Shown: piece after piece, positions 1-9,981 of the stretch | How positions within the stretch are numbered: the first letter of the stretch is position 1 | Layout: each line of letters starts with the position of its first letter | Assembly (NCBI GenBank): GCA_022827185.1 | Contig: JAJDTM010000021.1 | Coordinates: 62,001-126,000 of the forward strand | Origin: Candidatus Poribacteria bacterium | GTDB lineage: Bacteria; Poribacteria; WGA-4E; WGA-3G | Direction: 5' to 3' | DNA length: 64,000 bases | Program-made: the position numbers and the translations under genes | Notes under the pieces: generated by a model | Seen by the model: the letters and a program-made list of their open reading frames with translations, nothing else | What the model was told of the DNA's origin: nothing | The model's database searches: none

Positions 1-3000
1 CTGACAGCAGAATCCCTGGCACGTGACTGGGGGATAGAACTCATCGGTACAAATCCAACCCGACTTCGTGTATCGCAAGGAAACAGGGAGGTCCCTATCC
101 ACATCAGCGGTGCAGAGGATAGAAGTTTTGATCCGAAGGATGCAATATTTTTTCTTGGACATAAGCCGAGAAATCCTTATAGCCGTTGGAACATCTATTG
201 GCTCACAGTTGATAACAATGGTCGCATCCCAACACGGGTACCACAAGTTACCGCCAGTCCGACGGACCCAACAGCAACGCAAGTTCCGACGTTCCGATCT
301 AAGGTGAATTTTGAAGAGGATCACCTGACAAATAATCTCGAATTCATCTATAGCGATGATAAACACAAGTGGTTTGAGGAAAATGATTTCTGGTATTGGG
401 ATGGTGTCAAAAATGGTGGTGATGCCGCCGAAATGCGACTTGAATTTCCGTTGTATGATGTCGCAAAAAGTTTCGATTCGCCACATATCTCCGTTGACTT
501 GCAGGGCGGCACACCGGTGCCACATCAGATTTTAGTCTCTGTCAACGGTGTACGAATTAAAGTAGCCGAGTGGGGGCATCAGGATACACTCACTGTTGAA
601 AGGTTTTTGCGCACTTGGGATACACTCAAAGACAACACGCGGGGAGAACTGAACGTTTTGTCTCTCGCACGTGTTGATAATAATGTTGACGAGGATACCA
701 CCCGGTACCCGTATCATGTCTACCTCAATCGTTTTTCTGTTGAGTACACCCGTCTTTTCCGCGCCGTTGCAGATGAATTGTGGTTCAGATCCCCTACTGA
801 AGATGATACTTCAGGCGCGCAGCCGCCGGGCGGGCGGAAACTCCAGTACAAAATCGAGGCGTTCCACGATCCAGGGGTTCATATCTTTGAAACCGATGGC
901 ACATATCTCACCGCTCGGATGCAAGGGGTTACGATAGAGTCTGATGTAAAACGGACGGGTAGGTATAACGCACTTTTTCAAGTCCTTGATACCCGAAGTG
1001 CACAGTTTATCGCAGTCTCCGATACTGCATTACGGCAGCCTGAACGTATTGAAATCGTTGAACCCACCGATTTAGCAACGACGACACACGGTGTCGATTA
1101 TCTGATTGTGACACACCCCAAATTCCTCGCCTCGGCACAAAGATTGGCTGAATGGCGTACAACATCTGGCGGCGGTGGCTATCGAACGAAGGTTGTAACG
1201 ACTGATGATATCTACAACACTTATGGTGATGGAAGCGTGACCCCGAAAGCAATCAAAGCTTTTCTGACACACGCATATCAATCTTGGACACCTCCCGCAC
1301 TCACTTACGTTGTCCTCTTTGGCGATGGAACCTTTGATTTTCGCGGTATTGATACCGAAATTCACGTTGAACCGCCAGAACTTGATGGCTATATTCCGAC
1401 ACACTACATCCGAACCGATTCTTTCGGACGAACCGCATCAGATCACTGGTATGTTACTGTCTCCGGACACGATGAATTCACCGATATGTACATCGGCAGA
1501 CTCAGCGTTGAAACTGTCAACCAAGCCGATACTATTGTTGATAAAATATTGGCTTATGAGCAGTCCCCCCCGAATGGGAATTGGCGCAGGAAGATTATCT
1601 CTGTCGCTGATGATGAAGTCAGCAACTCTGGAGATTTCATCTTCAAGAAGAGCCTTGATGAGATAGCCAAGGATCATACCCGCTTGGGTTACGAAACTGT
1701 TGAAATTTTCCTTGAAGATATCACTGATGAGGTCGAGGCAAAGCCCGCAGATTTTCCGAATCTCCATCCGCAGCGTGTCGCAAAGGATATGATTATTGAA
1801 GCACTCGGAGAGGGGGCTGTACTCGCCCAATATGCAGGACACGGGGGTAGAGTCGTCTGGGCACACGAAATAATCTTTGACAACGCATCTGTTGACCAAG
1901 TTGAGGAAACGAACAAGATTCCTTTTATGCTCGTTCTCAGTTGTTACAACGGGTATTTTGATAAACCTGGCGAACCGAGTATGGCAGAGAAATTGCTGCG
2001 AAAGGAGAAAGGTGGCATCATCGGCATGCTGAGTGCCACGCGCCTCACATACGGCAGCGGCAACGATGCACTCAACCGTATCATTTTTGATATGCTCTTC
2101 AAACGGAATGTCCGACAACTTGGGCCTTTGAGTTTTGATTCAAAGGTTGAGCTGCTGATGACAGAAGGTACAGGTCAGATTGATGTAATGATGGAATATA
2201 CACTTTTTGGGGATCCCGCTTTACAGATTGCTATTGCTAATGGCGAAATTCAACCCACCATTGAGACAAAGACGGTTGCCCCAGGAGATACACTCCGAAT
2301 CGCACCCGGACACATTCAGACTGCCACTTACGACCCAGTAAGCCGGACGAAACGTTTCGCCAAAGATACCAGTTTTAACGGAACGCTCACTGTCAAGGCA
2401 CTGTTTCCCGGCAAGACTGCTGTCTCTCAAGGTGTCGCCGGGCCCGTTGAATACTACACGGGGGATGTGCCTTTGACAAAAATGTTTACGGTGAGTCAAG
2501 GTGCCTATCCCGGTGTAACTTTCACTGTCCCGCAAAACATTGCGAGTGGCGACGCACACGTTGAATACTATGCACAAAGCGACACAACTGTTGCCGTCGG
2601 TGGCGACGGTTTTACCGTCAATGTCCCGAAAATTCTTGATATCCGTCCCGAATTAGTCGGAGATGACAAGTTTCGGATCTCTGTTCAGATTTCTGACGAA
2701 AAGGATCAATCGCTCCTTGTTCTCATGGAGTGGCGCAACTTACAAACTCGCCAATGGGAGAAAGTGTATCTCGTTCCGGGAGCCACGCCCGTTACCGCGG
2801 AGAAAACAAGCAAAGATGGATGGTGGACAACGCCTGAGCCGCTAAGCGCACCTACAGACGGTTCCGTTGTACGATATGAAATCATGGTTACGGATTCAGA
2901 TGGCAATATAACTAAAAGCGATCGCCTTGAGTATTATCCTTACGTCTACCCGAATCTCTCTGTTGTGGAAGTGGGTAGAGCGGATATGATAGGTTACGGC

Positions 3001-5370
3001 TACAATCCGCAAGCGAAACAGTGGTATCTATCCGCTGATGTTCAGGTAGAGGGTGGCGAGATACAAACGCCTGTCAGTGTTTCCTTTTTTAGCGGCAATC
3101 CTGATGCCGACGAAGATATGATCGTTGATAGCGATGTCAAATTGCTGGGAACAACTCGGATTCGACCTGAAGACTGGATACAACGCACACCGTTAGCGAA
3201 CTCGGAACGCACATCTTCACGAAAAGATGTTTACGAACCCGATCCTCTAAACACTTTACCAATCGCAACTGCAACTTTAAATCTGGAAAATCAGTTGTCT
3301 TTCGGCACACACGACATATTTGTCTATGTTGATGCAACAGGAACTGAAGCAGATCAACACGGTAATATTCTTGAAAATGAAGAAGATGATAATATCGCGC
3401 ACCGACGGTTCTCTGTTGATGTGGGAATGGTCGGAACGACTTCAAGTCAAGTTATCAGTTTGGATAGAAACTGTGTTGTCACGGCACCTCCTGGTGTGCT
3501 TAAAAACACAGCAGTGCTTTCGGTACGTTCGTTGGATGAACAGAAGTTTGCCGCTATAGGAACAGGTTCCACGGGTACGGCTGCAACACCTATAGTTACA
3601 AGCACAATTACAGACATGTCCAATCGCACACTATTGCCGGGGGGGACCGTATATGGTTACGAAATAGCCCTCAGTCCCCAATCATCAGCCGTCGGTGATC
3701 AGAAACTTTTCTTAACTGAAAACCAAGAACAGGCAAACGACAACCGTGTTCAATTGGCATCTCCCATGGCAATTGACTTAAGTTTCGACTTCGGTGTTCT
3801 CAGGGCACAGCTCGCCGAAGAGTTGTTAGGAAGTTCAGAGGAAGTGACGGATGGATTAGATATCACAGGCACGATTGATACAGCAGTTATAACTCGCGCA
3901 CGTGAGATGGGTATTTACATGTTTAGTCCAACCCTCGGGTATTGGACGAAACTCCCCTCGCAGCAGCTGACCGATGCTACGGGCGCGTTACAGCAGCGCA
4001 TACATGTGACAAACATAAGCGAGGAAAATGTTGGAGACGGACGACTCCACGATGTTCGTATCCAACCCGAAGGTACGCTAACCGGCAAATACGTCCTCTT
4101 TTTCACGGGACCTCGAACCTATCGTCTCTTTCTCGCGCCTTTCATAGACGACTCGCAGGAGTTTGATAGGTTGAAAATTATTTCATCGACAGAGCAGCTC
4201 GCCAGTTTCAGTATAGACTATACGAACTTTACACACGGATTCGATCTTAACTTGGAACAGGATTTTGAGCAACCGTTCAAGTTCGGCGATGTCTGGGCAT
4301 TCAACATAACTGCGCTCAGGCAACCAATAGAGACTGGAACAAACGTCGAAGATCCGCTCCAACAAGAACTGAGTTGGTACGCTTCTGGATTCAGAAACAC
4401 CAATCAAGGCACCGGGACCATCAGTTATATTGAACTTCTACCCGATACGGCTATACCTGAAGACCAATGGGTTATCTTCTTTATGACTGATACCGAATTT
4501 CGGGTTGAAGGTGAGAAGACTGGAATCTTGCATTCTCGGACTGATGGCACGCCGTTCCAAGGGACAGTTGGGCAGCCGTTCTTCTACGAACCCTACGGTT
4601 TGCGTTTCCAACTTACGCAAGGGGAAGACCCTTTCGCTCCTGGCGATAGATTGCGCTTTGAAACTCGACCTGTCGGCATCATTCGCGCGACAACCGATCG
4701 GCTCGGACCGGTTACACTCATGTACAGTGACGATACCGTGCCACCAGACATCCAACTCACCATTGGGAACCAGCAACACTTCGTACCGGGTGATGCAACG
4801 GATCCTGAACCCCTCATCGGCGCGACGTTAACCGATCCGAGCGGACTTGATTATCTCACCCGACCCCTACTGTTAGAACTGGGGAGAGTATCAGGCGAAT
4901 ACGAACGTATTGACCCAGAGATGTATCAATTAACACATAATCCAGGTTCAAATCAACTCGTCTTAACATATCCTTCTCCAGAACTGGAACCACGAGAGTA
5001 CGAACTTCGACTCACAGCAAGCGATGTACATGGAAATACCGACACAAAACGCACTACATTTCGGGTCCACGACAACTTGCAACTGCTGTCATTCCTGAAC
5101 TACCCGAACCCGTTTCCGCGTAAAACCACGCTCACGTGTGAATTAACAGCACCTGCTGACGCAATTGATGTGAAAATCTATACGTTGAGTGGACGGTTGA
5201 TTCGGGAACTCTCTATGCCAGCAACACCGGGATTCTTGATGGTGGAATGGGATGGCAGGGATGCCGATGGTATTGAAGTCGCAAATGGTGTTTACTACGC
5301 CAAACTCAAAATCAAGCGTGAAGGTGAAAAAGACATTACTGAGATACTTAAGATGATGAAACTCCGTTGA
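1..5370 (+). CDS. C25-family (gingipain-like) secreted cysteine peptidase, 5'-truncated by window edge
   Basis: The frame is open from base 1 to the stop at 5370 (1789 codons visible), so the gene starts left of the window; a GTG at 304 is internal. Residues about 360-700 carry the peptidase C25 fold, with the catalytic His in YAGHGG (about residue 614) and the nucleophile Cys in LVLSCYNG (about residue 648). A long run of beta-rich extracellular modules follows. The last ~95 residues start with NYPNPF and end in a FlgD-like Ig fold, which is the layout of a type IX secretion (T9SS) type A sorting domain. A PorV-like gene lies 25 bp downstream, which fits a T9SS cargo. Family role: surface or secreted protein degradation. 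Substrate unknown. The peptidase assignment is firm; the secretion route is inferred. Confidence 0.85.
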   Translation: MTAESLARDWGIELIGTNPTRLRVSQGNREVPIHISGAEDRSFDPKDAIFFLGHKPRNPYSRWNIYWLTVDNNGRIPTRVPQVTASPTDPTATQVPTFRSKVNFEEDHLTNNLEFIYSDDKHKWFEENDFWYWDGVKNGGDAAEMRLEFPLYDVAKSFDSPHISVDLQGGTPVPHQILVSVNGVRIKVAEWGHQDTLTVERFLRTWDTLKDNTRGELNVLSLARVDNNVDEDTTRYPYHVYLNRFSVEYTRLFRAVADELWFRSPTEDDTSGAQPPGGRKLQYKIEAFHDPGVHIFETDGTYLTARMQGVTIESDVKRTGRYNALFQVLDTRSAQFIAVSDTALRQPERIEIVEPTDLATTTHGVDYLIVTHPKFLASAQRLAEWRTTSGGGGYRTKVVTTDDIYNTYGDGSVTPKAIKAFLTHAYQSWTPPALTYVVLFGDGTFDFRGIDTEIHVEPPELDGYIPTHYIRTDSFGRTASDHWYVTVSGHDEFTDMYIGRLSVETVNQADTIVDKILAYEQSPPNGNWRRKIISVADDEVSNSGDFIFKKSLDEIAKDHTRLGYETVEIFLEDITDEVEAKPADFPNLHPQRVAKDMIIEALGEGAVLAQYAGHGGRVVWAHEIIFDNASVDQVEETNKIPFMLVLSCYNGYFDKPGEPSMAEKLLRKEKGGIIGMLSATRLTYGSGNDALNRIIFDMLFKRNVRQLGPLSFDSKVELLMTEGTGQIDVMMEYTLFGDPALQIAIANGEIQPTIETKTVAPGDTLRIAPGHIQTATYDPVSRTKRFAKDTSFNGTLTVKALFPGKTAVSQGVAGPVEYYTGDVPLTKMFTVSQGAYPGVTFTVPQNIASGDAHVEYYAQSDTTVAVGGDGFTVNVPKILDIRPELVGDDKFRISVQISDEKDQSLLVLMEWRNLQTRQWEKVYLVPGATPVTAEKTSKDGWWTTPEPLSAPTDGSVVRYEIMVTDSDGNITKSDRLEYYPYVYPNLSVVEVGRADMIGYGYNPQAKQWYLSADVQVEGGEIQTPVSVSFFSGNPDADEDMIVDSDVKLLGTTRIRPEDWIQRTPLANSERTSSRKDVYEPDPLNTLPIATATLNLENQLSFGTHDIFVYVDATGTEADQHGNILENEEDDNIAHRRFSVDVGMVGTTSSQVISLDRNCVVTAPPGVLKNTAVLSVRSLDEQKFAAIGTGSTGTAATPIVTSTITDMSNRTLLPGGTVYGYEIALSPQSSAVGDQKLFLTENQEQANDNRVQLASPMAIDLSFDFGVLRAQLAEELLGSSEEVTDGLDITGTIDTAVITRAREMGIYMFSPTLGYWTKLPSQQLTDATGALQQRIHVTNISEENVGDGRLHDVRIQPEGTLTGKYVLFFTGPRTYRLFLAPFIDDSQEFDRLKIISSTEQLASFSIDYTNFTHGFDLNLEQDFEQPFKFGDVWAFNITALRQPIETGTNVEDPLQQELSWYASGFRNTNQGTGTISYIELLPDTAIPEDQWVIFFMTDTEFRVEGEKTGILHSRTDGTPFQGTVGQPFFYEPYGLRFQLTQGEDPFAPGDRLRFETRPVGIIRATTDRLGPVTLMYSDDTVPPDIQLTIGNQQHFVPGDATDPEPLIGATLTDPSGLDYLTRPLLLELGRVSGEYERIDPEMYQLTHNPGSNQLVLTYPSPELEPREYELRLTASDVHGNTDTKRTTFRVHDNLQLLSFLNYPNPFPRKTTLTCELTAPADAIDVKIYTLSGRLIRELSMPATPGFLMVEWDGRDADGIEVANGVYYAKLKIKREGEKDITEILKMMKLR

Positions 5371-5395
5371 TAGTTTCAACCGATTACCAAAAACA

Positions 5396-6499
5396 ATGAA
5401 ATATAAGTCAAAGTTTAAAAGTGTGCTGAAGTCCATAAAATGTGCTAAAGTTATTCAAAATCTTTTCCCTCACTTCGGGACTTTAGCGCACTTTAGAGAC
5501 CCTTGCAAACTTTTTCTCGTATCTATAATTACGTTGTGTCTTGCTATCCAATCTGTGGATGCGAAATACACAGCAGACTTCCTGACCCTTGGTGTCGGTG
5601 CTCGCGCCCTTGCTATGGGCGGTGCGGGGACTGCACTCAGTGACAACGCTTACGCGTCTTATTGGAATCCTGCTGGGTTGGGACACCTCACACGATATGA
5701 GGTCAGTTTCATGCATTCCACCCTCAACGGACAGGACGCTTATGATTATGTGAGTTACATCCATCCACTCAAAGATCGGGGCGCGATTAGTGTCAGTTGG
5801 CTACGTGTCGGCGTTGATGATATTCCCATCACCGGTCTACCAGTAACCAGTCGTCCTGTCGGAGCGACGAATCGTCCGAAGGTGATAGGGACTTTCAGCA
5901 GTACGGATAATGCGTTCCTCCTCGCCTCCGGTTGGGCACTCCCTTCTTTCCGAGGGATTGATTTCCATCTTGGCGGTACACTCAAACTTCTCTACATGAG
6001 CGGATATCGAACCACAAACGCCATCGGCGGCGGCGCAGACATCGGCTTTGTCGCTAACACAAATCCAGAAAAGCCGCATCGGCTGACACTCGGATTACAA
6101 GCAAGCGATGCTTTTCGGACGAAACTCTATTGGAACACGCCACCCCCATCAGCGGACCTGACATCACACACCGAAACGATACCCCCACATCTCAAAATCG
6201 GCATCGCGACAACACACGCACTCCGTATTTTCCGAAGTACGCTCGTTTTTGCCTTGGATTCCTATATCAAAGATGGGGTTGAGTTACATGGGGGTGCCGA
6301 GTGGACGCTCTTTGATTTGCTCTCGTTGCGCATCGGTTTTGATGAACGTAAGGGGATCGAGCGGATCCGACGTTTGACGGCGGGTGTCGGATTGAACCTC
6401 CAGTTTGTTACCGGTGCGGGAGCGGGATTAGACTACGCGTTTGCGAACCATCCAGCATTAGGTGGCAGCCACCGAATGTCTCTCAGGATTAGGTTTTAG
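5396..6499 (+). CDS. PorV/PorQ-like outer-membrane beta-barrel protein
   Basis: The mature part begins with TADFLTLGVGARALAMGGAG and YWNPAGLG, hallmarks of the PorV/PorQ (FadL-like barrel) family. In T9SS, PorV shuttles cargo that carries C-terminal sorting domains. Its position just after the C25 peptidase supports that role. The protein (367 aa) ends in a typical barrel strand (RMSLRIRF). Oddity: the only ATG (5396) lies about 35 codons before the hydrophobic signal peptide (LFLVSIITLCLAIQSVDA). The extra codons read through a dispersed stem-loop (5441-5490), so the true start is uncertain and may be a non-ATG codon. Ribosome-binding sequence at 5396 is weak. Confidence 0.8.
   Translation: MKYKSKFKSVLKSIKCAKVIQNLFPHFGTLAHFRDPCKLFLVSIITLCLAIQSVDAKYTADFLTLGVGARALAMGGAGTALSDNAYASYWNPAGLGHLTRYEVSFMHSTLNGQDAYDYVSYIHPLKDRGAISVSWLRVGVDDIPITGLPVTSRPVGATNRPKVIGTFSSTDNAFLLASGWALPSFRGIDFHLGGTLKLLYMSGYRTTNAIGGGADIGFVANTNPEKPHRLTLGLQASDAFRTKLYWNTPPPSADLTSHTETIPPHLKIGIATTHALRIFRSTLVFALDSYIKDGVELHGGAEWTLFDLLSLRIGFDERKGIERIRRLTAGVGLNLQFVTGAGAGLDYAFANHPALGGSHRMSLRIRF
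5441..5490. repeat. Dispersed stem-loop, copy A (TGTGCTAAAGT ... ACTTTAGCGCA)
   Basis: The arms TGTGCTAAAGT (5441-5451) and ACTTTAGCGCA (5480-5490) are inverted, with one mismatch. The same arms recur at 29337-29388, so this is a dispersed palindromic repeat. Here it lies inside the apparent 5' coding end of the PorV-like gene. Confidence 0.6.
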
Positions 6500-6508
6500 G
6501 TTTTTAAA

Positions 6509-6606
6509 GTAACCAGTAACCAGTTACCAGTTACCAGTAAGAAAGCCCCTCTGTAAGGGTTAGGTTACCTAACCCCTACAGCCACTGGTTACTGGTTACT
6601 GGTTAC
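6509..6606. terminator. Nested palindrome between convergent genes (possible bidirectional terminator)
   Basis: Outer arms (6509-6530 and 6585-6606) consist of repeated GTAACCAGTAACCAG and its complement, about 21 of 22 paired. An inner hairpin (about 6551-6580) pairs CTGTAaGGGTTAGG with CCTAACCCCTACAG. It sits between the PorV-like gene and the convergent sigma-WD40 gene and could end both transcripts. There is no long U tract, so intrinsic termination is not proven. Confidence 0.5.
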
Positions 6607-6610
6607 TTCC

Positions 6611-9600
6611 TCACTGGTTACTTCTTTGTTTTTCGCTTACAGAAGCATTTTTGATTGCTTCCTCCCAATCCCACACGAGAATTGTCCCATCCTGTCCAGT
6701 GGTAACGAGTGTTTTGCCATCGGGCGAAAATACCAACGTCTCTACTGTTGCGGTGTGCCCGTTGAGTGTTGTAATTTTTTGACCTGTAGTCATATCCAAT
6801 AATTCGATACTACCGTTTCTAAGTCCTGCGACGAGGACAGCGTCATCGGGTGAAAACGCTAACGATTTGGTGCCGCGTGGGACATCTTTAAGACGGGCCT
6901 GCTTACTATTTCCCAACAAACGGATTTTTTGTTCACTTCCGACAGCGAGCAGTGCCCCATTTGAGGAGAACGCTAACGCTGTAATTGCATCCGTAAGTGC
7001 CACAGAGTCGAGAAGATTTTCGGGTAGATCCTGTCCTGCGAGAAAGGGAGCCAGCTCAGTCCCTGTTTCCGCATCCCACATTTGAACTTTTCCGCCCATG
7101 GTTCCACTGACAAGTTTTTTCCCATCCGGTGAGAACATCAAAACCGAGACTTCGCCCAGCACACGAGTCATCATGTGCTGATGGACTGCCTCGTCACTTA
7201 GGAAGTGGTCTATCGCGTCACTTAGAGATTTAACGAGTGGGATAGTAAGCACATCCGTTGTTTCTGTCCGCCATACATGAATTTCACCCAAACCGTGGAA
7301 GGCTACGGTTTTTCCGTCAGGCGAAAAAGTCATACCTCCTTTTCGATTAACTCCACCAATACCACCAACTGTCTTTGTTAAGGTCGCTAATTCACGTCCT
7401 GTACGAACATCCGTCAAACGGACCAAACGATCCGGCTCCCACGTGGGGGCAGCCTTATTGGGATCTATGTTGACGAGTCCGACAGATTTTGCACCGGTGC
7501 TAACGAGTTTCGTGCCATCCGGTGAAAACGCTGAATCCATTAAGAAATCCCAGGGTTCTATCGTTTGGACCCCGGTTTTTTGTGATGTCTTCAGGTCCCA
7601 AAAGGTAATTGCCCCATTAAATGCGACGCTTGCCAGTGTTGAGTTATCTTTAAAGAAGGACACCGCTTTCACCCACTCCGTATGTTCAATAATATTGATG
7701 GGTAGCAAATCTCCGGTTTCTGTATTCCAGAACCGAATTGTGCCGTCCATACTTCCACTTGCGAGGGTACGTCCGTCTGGTGAAAATGTGAGTGCTACGA
7801 TACTATTGATATGCTCAGTGAGTGTCGCGAGGTGTACCCCAGTCGCAGTATCCCATAGCTGCACGGTCTTATCAGTGCCCCCGCTTGCGAGCATTTTTCC
7901 ATCCGGTGAAAATGCTAACACATTTGTCCATCCTGTGTGTTTTCGGAGAGTAGCTAATTCCTTGTTGGTAGCGGTATCCCATAATCGCACCGTTTTATCC
8001 TTACCTCCGCTGGCAAGTCGCGTGCCATCCGGTGAAAATGCTAAAGCTAACACATTAAAAGGGTTGCCGTCTACAAACCGTACCTGATTCTCTCCTGGGG
8101 GTGGGGGATCCTCATGTGCTACCAATGGTAACCGGCCCTGCATTCCGTGTGTATGTCCACTGAGAGTTGATAATTTTTTGCCGGTCATTGTATCCCATAA
8201 CTCAATCTTTCCGTTCTGACCGCCAACGGCAAATTTATCCTCTGTGAGTGCGTAGGGTTCCGGTCTATGTCTGCTCGGTATCTTTCCAAAAGAGCGATCA
8301 TTGATATTCTTCACATGTCCCTGTTTGGTCTCAACGTTTAACTGGCTGATTAATTCCCCCCAGTTCCCTAAACTGAGTAGCGTTTTGCCATCTTCAGAGA
8401 AGTGTAATGTTGAGGCAGACGGAGGTCCATCAATAAGTGCCACTTTCTGAGCAGTGGCAGTCTCCCACAACTGAAGTCCCCCTCCATGAAATCCAAATTT
8501 GTCACCGCTACTTGCAATGAATCGCCCATCCGGCGAAAAAGCGAGGGATTGACATATACCGCGAAACATAGTAATCTCTTTTCCGGTTTCCACATCGTAT
8601 AACCAGACACCGATATTACTTCCGACTGCGATCTGTGTGCCATCCGGTGAAAACTGAAGCGCATTGATGCCGCCCTTTCCGAGCCGCGCTTTTGCCTCCT
8701 TCGGGAGATGCCATTGTGCATAGCCTTCCACGACTTCATCTGCGTGCACTTCTGCAACGAGTGCTGAAGTATCATCACGTTGTTGGTTAGGCGTATTGCT
8801 TCTACTCTGAGTATTGGGACTGCCAATCCGCGTCCGAACATCCGGTTTTGAGGTGCGATTTAGAACAAGTGGTGCTTCAATGAGTTCAACCGTCATCTCC
8901 GATGCAGCATCAAGGCTATAGGGTTGCTGGAAACGGATTGCGTGTTGTTGACTCCCAATGCCCAACATTAGGAGTACCACAGCAACCGTGGAAGCGGCAA
9001 TAGTCCACGGCATGAAGGGCTTACCACCAGAGGGCGCAGCCGGTTTAATGCGTGCAATCTCTTGCATAATATTCTCGGTAAGATTCGGCGTGATTTTGAA
9101 GTTTTCTAAAGCGTCTCTAATCATCGGTTCCTCTTTTTTCAGACGCTGCTGTGCGCGGCGGAGGCGACTCTTAATCGTATTTTTCGATACCCCTAAAAAC
9201 GCGCCAATCTCCGTGCATGTCATCTCACCGAAGTAGTGCAGTGTCATGATGGTGCGTTCACTGTCTTGGAGTTTCGCCAGCAATTTCTTGACGACATCGC
9301 GTTGCGCTTCTACGGTTGTGCGCTCGTTTTCCGCAGCGATAAACTCTGAATACATCTCTTTTTGCAACTGCTCATCGTCTGTCTCCTCCAATTGCTCCAG
9401 TGGCTGCGTCCACACCCGCTTCTTACGGAGCCAAGAACTACACCGATTCGCTGCGATAACATAAAGCCAACTCTCAAAACGTTGCGGCTCTTTGAGTGTC
9501 GCCAACTTCTTGTATGCCTTCAAAAAAGTGTCCTGTGTAATTTCTTCGGCGATGTGGAAGTCTCCGATTTTCCGCCAAGCGAGTGCGTGAACCTGCTTCT

Positions 9601-9682
9601 GGTATTTTTTCACAAGCACGGAGAATGCATCATCATCACCGGCAAGAACGCGTTGGATAAGTTCAACATCGTCTTTTTTCAT
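6611..9682 (-). CDS. ECF RNA polymerase sigma factor fused to membrane segment and WD40 repeats
   Basis: Residues 1-190 form a complete ECF sigma factor: region 2 includes EITQDTFLKAYK and the region 4 helix-turn-helix includes FLGVSKNTIKSRLRRAQQ. A linker (ENIMQEIARIKP) and one hydrophobic segment (about residues 224-245, WTIAASTVAVVLLMLGIG) follow. Residues about 320-1010 are WD40 repeats with recurrent FSPDG and xLWD motifs. The single membrane span would place sigma in the cytoplasm and the propeller outside, so the polypeptide could be a one-component membrane sensor that needs release by proteolysis. ATG has a good site (GGAGG) about 6 nt upstream. Sigma-WD40 fusions are known as an architecture of ECF factors; the signal here is unknown. 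Confidence 0.9.
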   Translation of the reverse strand: MKKDDVELIQRVLAGDDDAFSVLVKKYQKQVHALAWRKIGDFHIAEEITQDTFLKAYKKLATLKEPQRFESWLYVIAANRCSSWLRKKRVWTQPLEQLEETDDEQLQKEMYSEFIAAENERTTVEAQRDVVKKLLAKLQDSERTIMTLHYFGEMTCTEIGAFLGVSKNTIKSRLRRAQQRLKKEEPMIRDALENFKITPNLTENIMQEIARIKPAAPSGGKPFMPWTIAASTVAVVLLMLGIGSQQHAIRFQQPYSLDAASEMTVELIEAPLVLNRTSKPDVRTRIGSPNTQSRSNTPNQQRDDTSALVAEVHADEVVEGYAQWHLPKEAKARLGKGGINALQFSPDGTQIAVGSNIGVWLYDVETGKEITMFRGICQSLAFSPDGRFIASSGDKFGFHGGGLQLWETATAQKVALIDGPPSASTLHFSEDGKTLLSLGNWGELISQLNVETKQGHVKNINDRSFGKIPSRHRPEPYALTEDKFAVGGQNGKIELWDTMTGKKLSTLSGHTHGMQGRLPLVAHEDPPPPGENQVRFVDGNPFNVLALAFSPDGTRLASGGKDKTVRLWDTATNKELATLRKHTGWTNVLAFSPDGKMLASGGTDKTVQLWDTATGVHLATLTEHINSIVALTFSPDGRTLASGSMDGTIRFWNTETGDLLPINIIEHTEWVKAVSFFKDNSTLASVAFNGAITFWDLKTSQKTGVQTIEPWDFLMDSAFSPDGTKLVSTGAKSVGLVNIDPNKAAPTWEPDRLVRLTDVRTGRELATLTKTVGGIGGVNRKGGMTFSPDGKTVAFHGLGEIHVWRTETTDVLTIPLVKSLSDAIDHFLSDEAVHQHMMTRVLGEVSVLMFSPDGKKLVSGTMGGKVQMWDAETGTELAPFLAGQDLPENLLDSVALTDAITALAFSSNGALLAVGSEQKIRLLGNSKQARLKDVPRGTKSLAFSPDDAVLVAGLRNGSIELLDMTTGQKITTLNGHTATVETLVFSPDGKTLVTTGQDGTILVWDWEEAIKNASVSEKQRSNQ

Positions 9683-9739
9683 AGATCGCCTCCAAAAAAG
9701 GATTATTATGTTTAGTCTTACGCAAAATCCCTTCCTTTG

Positions 9740-9981
9740 CTTATCAGATTGGAAGACTGGAAGATTGGAAGGTTAGAAACGTGAGAAGGTCCCCCATCTT
9801 TCCGTTCTTTCCATCCCTTCCTCCATCACTATTTGCGTTAAGTGTTAAGTCCCGATGTTTTAATTCTGGTGACGCTGTTTAAGAGTGAAGCGGGTGCATA
9901 ATTCTGAAAAAGGCGCAGGAATGGAAGCATGGAAGATTGGAAAAATGGAGGCCCAGCCTTCCGGCCTTCCAACCTCTTCTT
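9740..9981. repeat. GGAAGATTGGAAG-type dispersed purine-rich repeat block
   Basis: The gap between the sigma-WD40 gene and its truncated relative (9683-9981) has no gene. It holds runs such as GGAAGACTGGAAGATTGGAA and their pyrimidine-rich complements (CTTCCGGCCTTCCAACC), which can pair. A similar block lies at about 30340-30425, so this is a dispersed repeat. Confidence 0.5.

Noticed and set aside
68..307. A short plus-strand frame of 79 codons at the left edge
   Set aside because: It is out of phase with the C25 peptidase, whose frame is open from base 1; composition is low-grade and it has no ribosome-binding site.
1438..2118. A 226-codon minus-strand frame
   Set aside because: Entirely antisense to the C25 peptidase domain with its catalytic motifs; no family motif in the antisense product.
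7443..8087. A 214-codon plus-strand frame
   Set aside because: Antisense to the WD40 repeats; its repeated SGENA motif is just the reverse of the FSPDG repeat.
8368..8841. A 157-codon minus-strand frame
   Set aside because: Out-of-frame shadow inside the sigma-WD40 gene.
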